A stretch of DNA of 64,000 nucleotides, taken from assembly GCF_003752365.1 (NCBI RefSeq), contig NZ_RJUO01000005.1, forward strand, positions 62,001-126,000, read 5' to 3'. Shown piece after piece: positions 18,244 through 26,073 of this stretch (position 1 is the stretch's first letter; every line of letters begins with the position of its first letter). Both the position numbers and the translations under genes were made by a program. The DNA comes from Frondihabitans sp. PhB188 (GTDB lineage: Bacteria > Actinomycetota > Actinomycetes > Actinomycetales > Microbacteriaceae). Below the pieces are notes generated by a model that worked only from the letters and a program-made list of their open reading frames with translations, had not been told where the DNA came from and ran no database searches.

Positions 18244-19485
18244 GTGCACATTGTCCTTCTCGGCGACGTCGGAATCCTCGACGACATGATCCACATCGGC
18301 GACGAGGCCATGTTCGAGGAGTTCGCGAGCCAGCTCCGGCGCCGCGACGCGACCGACATCCTCTCCCTCTCGTCGAACCCCGCTGAGACCGCGAGCCGCT
18401 ACGGCGTCTCGGCGGTGCCGTCGATCGGCTTCCACCCGGCGTCGTTCGCGGCGAGCGGCGCGGACGTCCGCCCCCTGCAGGAGGAGCGGATGCGGCGCGT
18501 GATCGAGGCGGCCTCCGGCGACGCCGCGGCGCTCTCGGACGGCGACCCGGCGTGGGAGGTCATCGACGCCGTGCGCTCCGCCGATGCCGTCGCCGTCTCG
18601 GGTGGCGGCAACATGGCGTCGATCTGGCCGATGCACATCTTCGAGCGGGCCACGCTGGCCGCTCTGGCCCGCGTCTTCGCCAAGCCCTTCGTCGTCAGCG
18701 GGCAGACGATCGGCCCGGAGCTGGTCGGAGACGACCGGCGGCTCGTCGCCGAGCTGCTCGGCTCTGCGCGACTCGTCGGGCTGCGCGAGCGGGCCTCCCT
18801 CGCGCTCGTCCACGACCTGGGCGTGAGCGGCCCGGGCGTCGTGGCGACCATCGACGACGCCAGCTTCCTCGCCGACGGCGACGGCGACGACGGCGACGAC
18901 GATGCCGTCGCGGCACCTCCGTACTGCTCGGTCACCCTCGCAGCGCACGTCGGCGACTCCGACCGGGACGCCTTCGCCGCCGGGATGGCCCGCCTGCTCG
19001 ACCGCATCGCCGACGAGACCGGGCTCGAGATCGTGTTCTTCGCGCACTTCAGCGCCCTCGGCGGCGGCGACGAGCGGGGAGACTCGCTCGCGCACCGGCG
19101 GGTCATCGACCGGATGACCCGCCCCAGCAGGATCGAGCGGACCACCGACAGCGCAGCCGCCGCCCGCTTCGCCCGCGGAGCCTCCCTCAGCGTCTCCAGC
19201 CGGTACCACCCGGCCGTCTTCGCGGTCGCCGCCGGCGTCCCCACGATCGGCATCGCCGTCGACGACTACACGACCGTCAAGCTCACCGGGGCCCTCGGCA
19301 ACTTCGGCCAGACCGGCGTCGTCCGGGCGTCCGATGTCATCGACGGCAGCGCCGCCGATCGGGCCGTCGAGGTCTGGCAGACCCGCGACTCCATCCGCGC
19401 CGCCTGGGCCGCGCGGATCGAGTCCGTCCGCGCCGCCTCCGTCGCGTGGTGGGACTCGGTGGCACGCGCCCTCGCCGGCCGCTGA
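18244..19485 (+). CDS. Polysaccharide pyruvyltransferase family protein
   Basis: 413 aa with a GTG start preceded by CCGGAG. The fold is the GT-B-like pyruvyltransferase/CsaB family: N-terminal HIVLLGDVGILDDMIHIGDEAMF, SGGGNMASIWP, SGQTIGPEL, GLRERASLALVHDLG, and C-terminal SSRYHPAVFAVAAGVPTIGI. Such enzymes put ketal-linked pyruvate from PEP on surface polysaccharides. An Asp-rich insert (GDGDDGDDD, about residue 215) is unusual. Transcribed divergently from the two glycosyltransferases, with 152 bp between. Confidence 0.85.
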   Translation: MHIVLLGDVGILDDMIHIGDEAMFEEFASQLRRRDATDILSLSSNPAETASRYGVSAVPSIGFHPASFAASGADVRPLQEERMRRVIEAASGDAAALSDGDPAWEVIDAVRSADAVAVSGGGNMASIWPMHIFERATLAALARVFAKPFVVSGQTIGPELVGDDRRLVAELLGSARLVGLRERASLALVHDLGVSGPGVVATIDDASFLADGDGDDGDDDAVAAPPYCSVTLAAHVGDSDRDAFAAGMARLLDRIADETGLEIVFFAHFSALGGGDERGDSLAHRRVIDRMTRPSRIERTTDSAAAARFARGASLSVSSRYHPAVFAVAAGVPTIGIAVDDYTTVKLTGALGNFGQTGVVRASDVIDGSAADRAVEVWQTRDSIRAAWAARIESVRAASVAWWDSVARALAGR

Positions 19486-19502
19486 CTCTTACGCCGCAAT
19501 CA

Positions 19503-19638
19503 GCCGCTGAGGGGTCGCTCGTTGCTGGCGCTGACGCCCGTGCCGAGCAACCAGCGACTCCTCACCGGCCTGAAGGGGGGCGGGGGGCGGGGGCGGGACG
19601 CGGGGAGGGGGGCGGGGGCAGGGGCGGGAGGAGGGGGA
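19503..19638. repeat. Hairpin element copy B with G-rich tract
   Basis: A hairpin at 19503-19569 (24-bp stem with two mismatches and one wobble) is followed by a G-dominated tract to 19638 with many runs of four to six G. The right arm (19542-19570) is identical over 29 bp to copy A at 13900-13928. The G-rich strand has the potential to form G-quadruplexes. The tract stops at the 3' end of the MFS gene. Confidence 0.8.
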
Positions 19639-19644
19639 CGCGCG

Positions 19645-20931
19645 TCAGGTGGGGAGGACGGGGCGCTGGCGCTGACGCGCCGCATAGACGGCGGCCACGA
19701 CGGCGCCGACGACGAGGATGCCGGCGAGGATCCCGATCGCGGGCACGACCCCGACGGTGGCTCCGGCCACGCCGAGTGTGACCCCGCCGCCGGTGCGGAG
19801 GCCCGACGCGAACATCCCGTAAACGCCGAGGGTGCGCCCGCGCTCGGCGGACGGGGCCTCCAGCTGCACGACGCTCTGCGCCGTCGACATCGACGCGATC
19901 TCGCCGACGCCGGCCACGACGAGGGCGATCAGAGCCAGCACGAAGCTGCCGGTGAGCGCGAACGCCGCGATGGCCCCGCCGAAGACGATCGTCGCCACGA
20001 CGGCGGTGCGGAGGTTCGGCTTGGCGACGCCGGTGGCCTCGAGCAGGAACCCGCCCACCACGCCGCCGATGCCCATCGCGAACAGCAGCGAGCCGTAGGT
20101 GAGGTCGCCCGACGATCCGGCGCCGAGCCGCTCGGCGAAGACCGGCATCGACGAGGGCAGCGCGTTGCCGATGGTGATGGCCATCAGCCCGGAGATGACG
20201 ATCATCGCGATGATCAGGTGGTTCGAGCGGATCCGCCCCAGCACGAGCAGGGTGTCGCGCAGCGTGACCCGCGGGGCCTTCTCGAGGTCGGCCGCGTCGC
20301 GGATATGCCCGGTGAACTTCGTCCGGATCATCAGGATCGTCATCGGCAGGTAGATCAGGACGTTGGCGTAGATGCCGCCGATCGGCCCCAGCCAGAGCAG
20401 GAGCGCCGAGCCGACCACCGGGCCGAGCAGGAGCCCGACGCTCTGGAAGGTCGCGTTCATGCGGACGGCGCTCGGGAGGTCACGCCGCTCGACGAAGTCG
20501 TGCAGCAGGAGCTGCTCGGCGGGGGCCCAGAGGGTTCCGGCGACGCCGTGCAGCACGAGCAGGATGCAGGCGGCCCACACCGTCAGGCTGTGCGTCACGA
20601 AGAGCGTGCCCCAGCCGATCGACACCAGCATGAACAGCACCTGCCCGGCCTGGATGATCTTGCGGCAGTCGTACTTCTCGGCGAGCGAGCCCGACCACAC
20701 CGACAGCAGCAGGAACGGCAGCCAGTGGCTGATGATCTGGAACCCCACCAGCGCCGGCGAGTGGAACGTCTGCCACAGCACCCAGTACGTGATGACGTGC
20801 TCGGTGTTGTCGGCCATCATCGACAGGCCCGACGTGAAGAGGTACGGGCGCGAGTCGCGGTTGCGGAGCGCGGCGAAGCGACGCGGGCCGCCTTCGCGGA
20901 GGTCGGGGAGCGTGGGCTCGAGTTCGTGCAT
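19645..20931 (-). CDS. MFS exporter (MFS_3/EntS-like)
   Basis: 428 aa from the ATG at 20931 (an in-frame ATG at 20985 lies inside the operator and is rejected). About 12 transmembrane segments. MFS motif A-like loop is GSLAEKYDCRKIIQAGQ, and LHGVAGTLWAPAEQLLLHDFV is typical of the EntS/macrolide-efflux MFS_3 group. Conserved domain ending in GVYGMFASGLRTGGGV. A clear promoter and a 23-bp inverted repeat lie directly upstream, so it is regulated by an unlinked repressor. Substrate unknown. Confidence 0.88.
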   Translation of the reverse strand: MHELEPTLPDLREGGPRRFAALRNRDSRPYLFTSGLSMMADNTEHVITYWVLWQTFHSPALVGFQIISHWLPFLLLSVWSGSLAEKYDCRKIIQAGQVLFMLVSIGWGTLFVTHSLTVWAACILLVLHGVAGTLWAPAEQLLLHDFVERRDLPSAVRMNATFQSVGLLLGPVVGSALLLWLGPIGGIYANVLIYLPMTILMIRTKFTGHIRDAADLEKAPRVTLRDTLLVLGRIRSNHLIIAMIVISGLMAITIGNALPSSMPVFAERLGAGSSGDLTYGSLLFAMGIGGVVGGFLLEATGVAKPNLRTAVVATIVFGGAIAAFALTGSFVLALIALVVAGVGEIASMSTAQSVVQLEAPSAERGRTLGVYGMFASGLRTGGGVTLGVAGATVGVVPAIGILAGILVVGAVVAAVYAARQRQRPVLPT

Positions 20932-20964
20932 GGGGTCCTGCGTCAGTCGGCATCGGTCGGCGGG

Positions 20965-20987
20965 GTATGTTGCCGTCGCCAACATAC
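20965..20987. promoter_or_regulatory. Operator: GTATGTTG-N7-CAACATAC
   Basis: A perfect 8-bp inverted repeat with a 7-bp spacer overlaps the -10 box (20981-20986) of the MFS gene, 34 bp upstream of its ATG. Size and symmetry suit a TetR or MarR repressor. No regulator gene is adjacent. Confidence 0.65.
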
Positions 20988-21009
20988 TGCCCCGGCGAGG
21001 CGCTGTCGA
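20981..21009 (-). promoter_or_regulatory. Sigma-70-type promoter of the MFS gene
   Basis: On the reverse strand TCGACA (21004-21009, 5 of 6) and TATGTT (20981-20986) are separated by exactly 17 bp. Transcription would begin near 20974, inside the inverted repeat, giving a leader of about 40 nt. Confidence 0.6.
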
Positions 21010-21042
21010 CGGGGGTGGGGCAGTTCCTGCGCCCGGTTTGCC

Positions 21043-21702
21043 CTAGGCCGTGGCGGTCGCCGCCGAGGCGCGCCTGTGGAGGGCATTGCCGATCGCCCGC
21101 ACCACGAGGGCGAGCGCGACGAACGCGATCAGCAGCACGACGCAGTAGAGGGCGACGCCGCCGTAGCCGCCGACCGCGCCCGGGTTGAAGAACGGGTAGC
21201 AGTAGAAGCCGACGATGGCGCCGCGCACGACCGAATAGGCCGTGTAGACGACCGGCACGGCGACCCACGACAGGGCCGTGCGGAGCGCGACGCGGTGCCG
21301 CGGCGGCAGCAGCAGCCAGTCGAGCACGACGACCAGCGGCATGAGCATGTGGTGCACCACGTTGACCCACGGCGTCAGGTCGCCGAGGTCGGCGTCGCGG
21401 AGCAGCGTGTTGAAGACGATTCCGACGAAGGCCATGTAGACGACCGAGGCTCCGCGCACGGTCTCCCACGTCGGGGTGCTCGGAATCCCGCGCAGGATCC
21501 GCACGGCCCCGACGACGAAGACGACGCTCGCGAAGATATTGCCGAGCGTGGTGAAGTAGCTGAAGAAGTTGACGAGGCCAAAGTCGCTCCTCACCGCGAT
21601 CACCAGCTGCGTGATGACGCCGGCGACCGACGCGGCCGCGAGAAGAAGGCGGACCGCGACGGCGGCGGTGTTCACGGGGCTGGGCGCGCCGGAGTTCGTC
21701 AT
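21043..21702 (-). CDS. Pr6Pr-family membrane protein
   Basis: 219 aa, six transmembrane helices. Conserved features of the Pr6Pr (FAR-17a/AIG1-like) family are visible: YFTTLGNIFA, the WVNVVHHMLMPLVVVLDWLLLPP segment with the HH pair, and FYCYPFFNP. Function unknown; integral inner-membrane protein. Stop at 21043 lies just past a GTTCCTGCGCC motif in the gap before the MFS gene. Confidence 0.85.
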   Translation of the reverse strand: MTNSGAPSPVNTAAVAVRLLLAAASVAGVITQLVIAVRSDFGLVNFFSYFTTLGNIFASVVFVVGAVRILRGIPSTPTWETVRGASVVYMAFVGIVFNTLLRDADLGDLTPWVNVVHHMLMPLVVVLDWLLLPPRHRVALRTALSWVAVPVVYTAYSVVRGAIVGFYCYPFFNPGAVGGYGGVALYCVVLLIAFVALALVVRAIGNALHRRASAATATA

Positions 21703-21839
21703 GCGCCCACAGTAGCCGCGCCTCGCCAGGGGATGGCCGCGCTCTTCGGGCCGAGGAAGCGGAGCCCGGGCATGCCCGACGCCGGCGACGAGCGGAGCTC
21801 GTGGCACCGTGGTTCGGCGCCCTGGTCCGGGGGCGCGGC

Positions 21840-22418
21840 CTACGGCTGGAGCGACCGCGCCAGGAGCTCGACGCGCTCCGCCTCGCGCCCGGCGCGGAGG
21901 CGTCCGGCCCGGCTCAGAGCGACGAGGCCGTGCAGCGCCGACCAGAGCACCTCGGTGAGCGTCTCGGGGTCGCGCGGGTCGGAGACCGAGTCGATGGCAG
22001 CCCGCAGCTGCGCATAGGCCGCCGCGAGCGGCGGGGGCGTCTCGTCGGTGCCGAACCGCAGACTCGTCGACCGCGTGAACATGGCGTCGTAGAGGGCTGG
22101 ATGCTCCGCCGCGTAGTCGAGGTAGGCGAGGGCTACGGCGGCGAGCTGGACGTCGGCCGCAGAGTCGCTGCGCGCTGACTCGAGGGCGGCCGCGAGCTCG
22201 TCGAACCCGTCGAGGGCCACGGCCTCGACCAGGTCGTCGAGCGAGGAGAAGTGCTTGTAGATGACCGGCTGGCTGTATTCGATCTCGGTCGACAGGCGAC
22301 GCGTGGTGACAGCCGCCCAGCCTTCGCGCTCGGCGATGGTGCGAGCTGTCAAGGTGATCAGGAGGCGCTGTGCGGTGCGGTCCCGCTGGCGGCGGTCGTC
22401 GATGGTCACACCCGACAT
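21840..22418 (-). CDS. TetR-family regulator of the divergent DUF4267 gene
   Basis: 192 aa from the ATG at 22418. HTH reads AAVTTRRLSTEIEYSQPVIYKHFSSLDDLVEAV (about residues 33-65). The C-terminal domain matches the TetR_C WHG type (HPALYDAMF, LHGLVALSRAGRL). The start codon lies within the first of three TTAGC-N3-GCTA operators, which fits autoregulation together with control of the divergent membrane gene. Confidence 0.9.
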   Translation of the reverse strand: MSGVTIDDRRQRDRTAQRLLITLTARTIAEREGWAAVTTRRLSTEIEYSQPVIYKHFSSLDDLVEAVALDGFDELAAALESARSDSAADVQLAAVALAYLDYAAEHPALYDAMFTRSTSLRFGTDETPPPLAAAYAQLRAAIDSVSDPRDPETLTEVLWSALHGLVALSRAGRLRAGREAERVELLARSLQP

Positions 22419-22430
22419 TAGCACCGCTAG
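22418..22430. promoter_or_regulatory. TetR operator site 1 (TTAGC-ACC-GCTAG)
   Basis: TTAGC, three bases, GCTA. Overlaps the start codon of the TetR gene. One of three copies in the divergent region. Confidence 0.65.
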
Positions 22431-22468
22431 ATATTCGAGCGCCGAGTTGTGGCTGCGGCTGCTCGGGG

Positions 22469-22481
22469 TTAGCATTGCTAC
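22469..22481. promoter_or_regulatory. TetR operator site 2 (TTAGC-ATT-GCTAC)
   Basis: Second copy of the TTAGC-N3-GCTA motif, 51 bp from site 1 and 15 bp from site 3. Confidence 0.65.
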
Positions 22482-22483
22482 GG

Positions 22484-22496
22484 TTAGCGTCGCTAA
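22484..22496. promoter_or_regulatory. TetR operator site 3 (TTAGC-GTC-GCTAA)
   Basis: The most symmetrical copy: perfect TTAGC/GCTAA inverted repeat with a 3-bp spacer, 31 bp before the DUF4267 start. Confidence 0.7.
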
Positions 22497-22527
22497 TCCC
22501 AAACCTCTTACCTCTGGAGACCCCCCA

Positions 22528-22902
22528 ATGCTCACCACCGTCGCCTTCGGCATCGCCATCGTCATCAGCCTTGCGATCGGCGCCATCGGCGTCCGTTTCC
22601 TCGTGGCTCCACGCGTCGCCGCCGCGGGCTACGGCGTGGCCGCGCGCCAGGCGGGCGATCCCGCGTACTTCAGCGTCAAGGGCGTTCGCGACACGTGCAT
22701 CGGGATCCTCGGCCTCGTGCTCGTGCTCACCGGCCAGACGCACGCTCTCGGCCTCTTCATGCTCGTCTTCACGCTGATCCCCGTCGCCGACGCCGTGATC
22801 GTCCTGCGGAACGGCGGCACGCGAGCCACCGCCTTCGGCATCCACGTGTCGACGGCCGTTCTCGTTCTCGCCGACGCCGTGCTGCTGCTGATCGCCGCAT
22901 GA
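22528..22902 (+). CDS. DUF4267-family small membrane protein
   Basis: 124 aa, four transmembrane helices. It matches DUF4267 in layout: N-terminal helix, RFLVAPRVAAAGYGV, then SVKGVRDTCIGILGLVLVLTGQ, and a final pair of helices with IPVADAVIVLRNGG. CTGGAGA is the ribosome binding site. Divergent from the TetR at 22418 with two operators in its promoter region, so it is the probable target. Function unknown. Confidence 0.85.
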   Translation: MLTTVAFGIAIVISLAIGAIGVRFLVAPRVAAAGYGVAARQAGDPAYFSVKGVRDTCIGILGLVLVLTGQTHALGLFMLVFTLIPVADAVIVLRNGGTRATAFGIHVSTAVLVLADAVLLLIAA

Positions 22903-23133
22903 CCGATCCTGCTGAGCCCGTCACCCGGCTCGGCGTCCGAGCCGGCCAGCTCGGGCACTGAGGGTACTTCTGCCCTACTTTGATCCCTCCCCAGGAAGGC
23001 GGCGTATCCTCCAGGTATTCGGCCCTGACCTTGCCGAGTCAGCCTCGTTCTCTGACGAACGATCGCCCCGACTGCACCGTTGCAGGCGGCCCGGCAGCCT
23101 CGCAAGCGTCCTGACGTTCAAGGAGGCTACCCC

Positions 23134-23340
23134 GTGCAGACCACGCTCAAGGCGGATGTCATCTCGGCGCGACTCGACATCCTCGCGAAGCTCGACTCCT
23201 CCCCCGAGGTCTCGTTCATGGAGCGCGCGCGGTTCCGACTCCGCGTCTTCGGGATCGTCGAGGCTCTCGACCGAGGCGACATCACGTCGTCGACGGCGGC
23301 CGACCGCCTGACGGAGCTGCGCCGGGAGATCGGCTCGTAG
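23134..23340 (+). CDS. Small hypothetical protein
   Basis: 68 aa from the GTG at 23134, chosen because AAGGAGG (23120-23126) sits 7 bp before it. The sequence is charged and helical (ISARLDILAKLDSS, FMERARFRLRVFGIVEALDRGDI, AADRLTELRREIG). No family recognised, no membrane helix. Its last 58 bp overlap, antisense, the tail of the frameshifted dehydrogenase gene. Confidence 0.6.
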   Translation: MQTTLKADVISARLDILAKLDSSPEVSFMERARFRLRVFGIVEALDRGDITSSTAADRLTELRREIGS

Positions 23341-24225
23341 CACGCCCGCCGGACGCCAGCGTCGCTCCCGACTCGTCTTCGAGGAGTCGGGCGGCGGCCA
23401 GCTCGCCGAACCCCGCGCCGAGCCGCCGGCGTGCCTCTTGGTGGATCGCGAGCACGAGCGCGGACAACTCGAACGGCGTGGCGGCCGCCGACGCACTGTC
23501 GCGGAGGATCTCGAGCTCCTCGACGACCCGGTCGACACGGAACGAGTCGAGGTAGTCGCCTTCGAGGAGCGCGTCGACGTGCTCCGCCAGATACGCACTC
23601 GCCCCGGGCCGTCGCGGAGGATAGGGACGAGACGCTGCGGCTCCAGCCCGAGCGACCTGCCCAGCAGCAGCACTTCGGTGGTGGCCACGACCTGCCCGAA
23701 CCACAGCAGGTTGCCGAGCAGCTTCACGACGAGCGCATGCGCGGGGTCGTGACCCACGACGGTCACGGCGCAGGATCCGCCGAGCGCCGTGAGAACCGGC
23801 GTGGCGAGGGCCATGGCGGTTGCGGATCCTGCCGCCCAGAAAGCGATACGACCCGAGCGCGCGTCGGCGGGCGATCCGCGCAGGGCTGCCGCCGCGAACT
23901 CCACGCCCCGCCTGCGGGATGTCTCGGCCTCGCGGCTCACGACATCCGGCGCAGCCGTCGTGAGCTCGATCCAGAGCATGCCGGGACGGAGGAGCGCTGC
24001 GAACGCGCCCTCGTCGATCAGAGAGGCTGCCTCCGCTGATCCGGGCAGGACGGTCAGGAGCGTGTCGCTGTGATGGACGAGGTCCTCGAGCGAGATCGCG
24101 ACTGCCAGTCCCTGCTCCCTGGCCGCGTGGCGTCGAGCTACGTCGATGTCGAGCACACGCACGTCGGCACCGCCGGCCGCCAGGGATCGGGCGAGGGGAA
24201 GCCCCATCGCTCCGACCCCGAGCAC
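23282..24225 (-). pseudogene. 3-Hydroxyisobutyrate dehydrogenase-like NAD(P) oxidoreductase, frameshifted
   Basis: The first part reads IGVLGVGAMGLPLARSLAAGG (NAD-binding GxGxMG), then EDLVHHSDTLLTVLPGSA and KLLGNLLWFGQVVATTE, the domain order of the HIBADH/GarR family including the catalytic-lysine segment. At about 23601-23605 the frame breaks after LVPILRDGPG: the family sequence continues in another frame as ASAYLAEHVDALLEGDYLDSF. Restoring one C/G to the local C4 run rejoins the two. No good start codon precedes IGVLG; GTG at 24225 is the first. Directly follows the manganese catalase gene, whose stop is at 24252. Broken gene or sequencing slip. Confidence 0.75.
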
Positions 24226-24251
24226 GCCGATCCTCCCGAGAGGACGCGCGA

Positions 24252-25202
24252 TTACTTCACCGGACCGTAGAACGCCTCGACCTCGGCGAGCTCGCGCTCG
24301 GCGGTCTCCTGAATGAGCGCGAGGAGGTCCTTGTCGAGGCCCGGCGAGAACTCCTCGAGGCGCTCCGGCGAGATGACGGACGGCACGCCGGTCGGGGCCT
24401 GCTCCGTGGCCGTCAGGTCCGTGCCGTCCTTCGACGGCGAGGTGCCCTGGAAGATGCGTCCGGCCTCCGACTTCCCATCGAGATCGAAGCTGTACTGCTT
24501 GCTCTGAAGACCTAGATCGACGAGCTTCTTGACCTCCGGGAACCGCTCCGCGTTCGTCTTCGGAATCGGCAGCAGGGTCTTCCAGTCGACCCCGAGAGTC
24601 TCGAGGGCCTTGGCGTAGGCGTTCTCGTGCGCCTGGTCGCGGACGATCAGGTAGGCGAGCGTCCCTCTGGCCGTCGGGTTGTCGGTCATCTCGTAGATGC
24701 GGCACTTCTGCAGACGGCCGGTCGACTCGAGCATCACGTTGTAGAGGAGGTCGAGGGGGAGGTTGCCGGAGTTGTAGACGTAGCTGCCCGACCAGGGGTT
24801 GCCCGCCGAGTCCACCGGCAGGGCGCCCTGCGCGCCGACGAGGTAGTGGTGGATGTTGCCGGTGTCGAGAGCCATGCTCAGCGGCGTCGCGCCGCCGGCA
24901 CCCGGCTTGTCGAGCGGGTCGGTGATCTTGCCCGTGTACTCGGGCGATCCGTCGAGCAGGTGAGAGATCGTGGTGCCGATCAGCTCGACGTGGCTGATCT
25001 CCTCCGTGCCGACACCCTGGATCAGGTCGCGATACGGCTTGGCCGCCGCGCCCCGGAAGTTCATGGCCTGGAAGAGGTACTGCATCATCGTGCGCATCTC
25101 GCCGAACTGACCGCCGAGCCCCTCTTGAAGTGCATTGGCGGCGGCAGGATCCGGCTCGCCGTCGGCGATCTCGTTGATCCAGGTCTGGGCGTGGAAGTAC
25201 AT
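24252..25202 (-). CDS. Manganese catalase family protein
   Basis: 316 aa. Four-helix ferritin-like fold with the di-manganese ligands of this family: E35 in FGEMRTMMQY, E68 and H71 in EEISHVE, the third glutamate in NVMLESTGR and the histidine in VRDQAHENAY. It also shows NPWSGSYVYNSGNLPLDLL as in the Lactobacillus enzyme. Converts hydrogen peroxide to water and oxygen without haem, in the cytoplasm. GAGAAGGGG precedes the ATG. Length is normal (about 270-320). Confidence 0.9.
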   Translation of the reverse strand: MYFHAQTWINEIADGEPDPAAANALQEGLGGQFGEMRTMMQYLFQAMNFRGAAAKPYRDLIQGVGTEEISHVELIGTTISHLLDGSPEYTGKITDPLDKPGAGGATPLSMALDTGNIHHYLVGAQGALPVDSAGNPWSGSYVYNSGNLPLDLLYNVMLESTGRLQKCRIYEMTDNPTARGTLAYLIVRDQAHENAYAKALETLGVDWKTLLPIPKTNAERFPEVKKLVDLGLQSKQYSFDLDGKSEAGRIFQGTSPSKDGTDLTATEQAPTGVPSVISPERLEEFSPGLDKDLLALIQETAERELAEVEAFYGPVK

Positions 25203-25344
25203 GGTCGACCCCTTCTCGACCGGAGGCGAGGTGCCGCCGCTCTCTGCCCTGCCTACACGGCCGGGGCGACTGAGGGCGGGGGCTTGCCACGGGTGCCTGC
25301 CCTGCGTAGAACCTCCGCGGCGGGAGCCGATCGACGGGCCGAAG

Positions 25345-25989
25345 TCACCGGGCCGGCGAGAGGGACCGCAGGTGGTCGATGGCAGCATCCAGAGCCGCCT
25401 CGAGGGCTATGGTGTCGCGGCGCGTCTGACTCAGGAGGAGTCCGCCCTGGACCGCGGCCAGCAGAGCGAGCGCTGCTCGGTCGAGATCGAGGTCGGCCGG
25501 GAGGAGGCCCCGGACGCGCATGGTCGCCAGCCCCGAGTGGAGCAGCTCCTCCCAGGCGGCGAACGACGCCTGGAGGGCGGTCCGCGCGTCGAGGTTCGTC
25601 TCGACGAGGTCGCTTGCCAGGCTGCCGATGGGGCAGCCGCCGACGCACTGCTGCGCCTGGAGCACGTCGATGATCATGTCGCGCCAGGCGACGAGACCGT
25701 CGAAGCTCTCGACCCGGGTCAAGCGAGAGCGGTGGATGTCGAGCACCGTCTCGGTCTGGTGATCGATGACCGCCAGGATCAGCGCGTTCTTGTCGACGAA
25801 GTAGTGGTAGAGCTGGGACGCGTTGACGCCCGCCACCCGCTGGATGTCGTCGATCGTCGCGCGCTCGACGCCGACCTCGAGCATCAGCCGCGACGCGGTC
25901 TCGACGATGCGCTGCCGAGTGGCTCGCCCTTTCGCCGTGAGTGGGCGGCCGCCGACGGAGGCGAGCGGAGCATCGGTAGTGAGGGACAT
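25345..25989 (-). CDS. TetR-family regulator divergent from an SDR gene
   Basis: 214 aa. HTH: ATIDDIQRVAGVNASQLYHYFVDKNALI (about residues 43-70). C-terminal domain includes GGCPIGSLASDLVE with a Cys pair nearby (QCVGGCP), the TetR_C form seen in regulators such as NemR-like or AcuR-like proteins that sense electrophiles through cysteines; sensing here is inference. Divergent from the SDR at 26074, sharing an AT-rich promoter-operator region. Confidence 0.88.
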   Translation of the reverse strand: MSLTTDAPLASVGGRPLTAKGRATRQRIVETASRLMLEVGVERATIDDIQRVAGVNASQLYHYFVDKNALILAVIDHQTETVLDIHRSRLTRVESFDGLVAWRDMIIDVLQAQQCVGGCPIGSLASDLVETNLDARTALQASFAAWEELLHSGLATMRVRGLLPADLDLDRAALALLAAVQGGLLLSQTRRDTIALEAALDAAIDHLRSLSPAR

Positions 25990-26013
25990 GGTCGGAGACT
26001 ACCGCTTTTAGAG

Positions 26014-26059
26014 TTGACATTCCATTTTTTGGCGCCAATTTTTGGAGCAATCACTCCAA
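26014..26059 (+). promoter_or_regulatory. Promoter and operators between TetR and SDR
   Basis: TTGACA (26014-26019) is a perfect -35 for the SDR gene; AATTTT at 26037-26042 sits 17 bp later as a weak -10. Two inverted repeats overlap it: TTGGCGCCAA (26029-26038) and TTGGAG-N6-CTCCAA (26042-26059). The local AT content is far above the surroundings, marking the control region. Confidence 0.55.
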
Positions 26060-26073
26060 TCGAAAGGCTCCTC

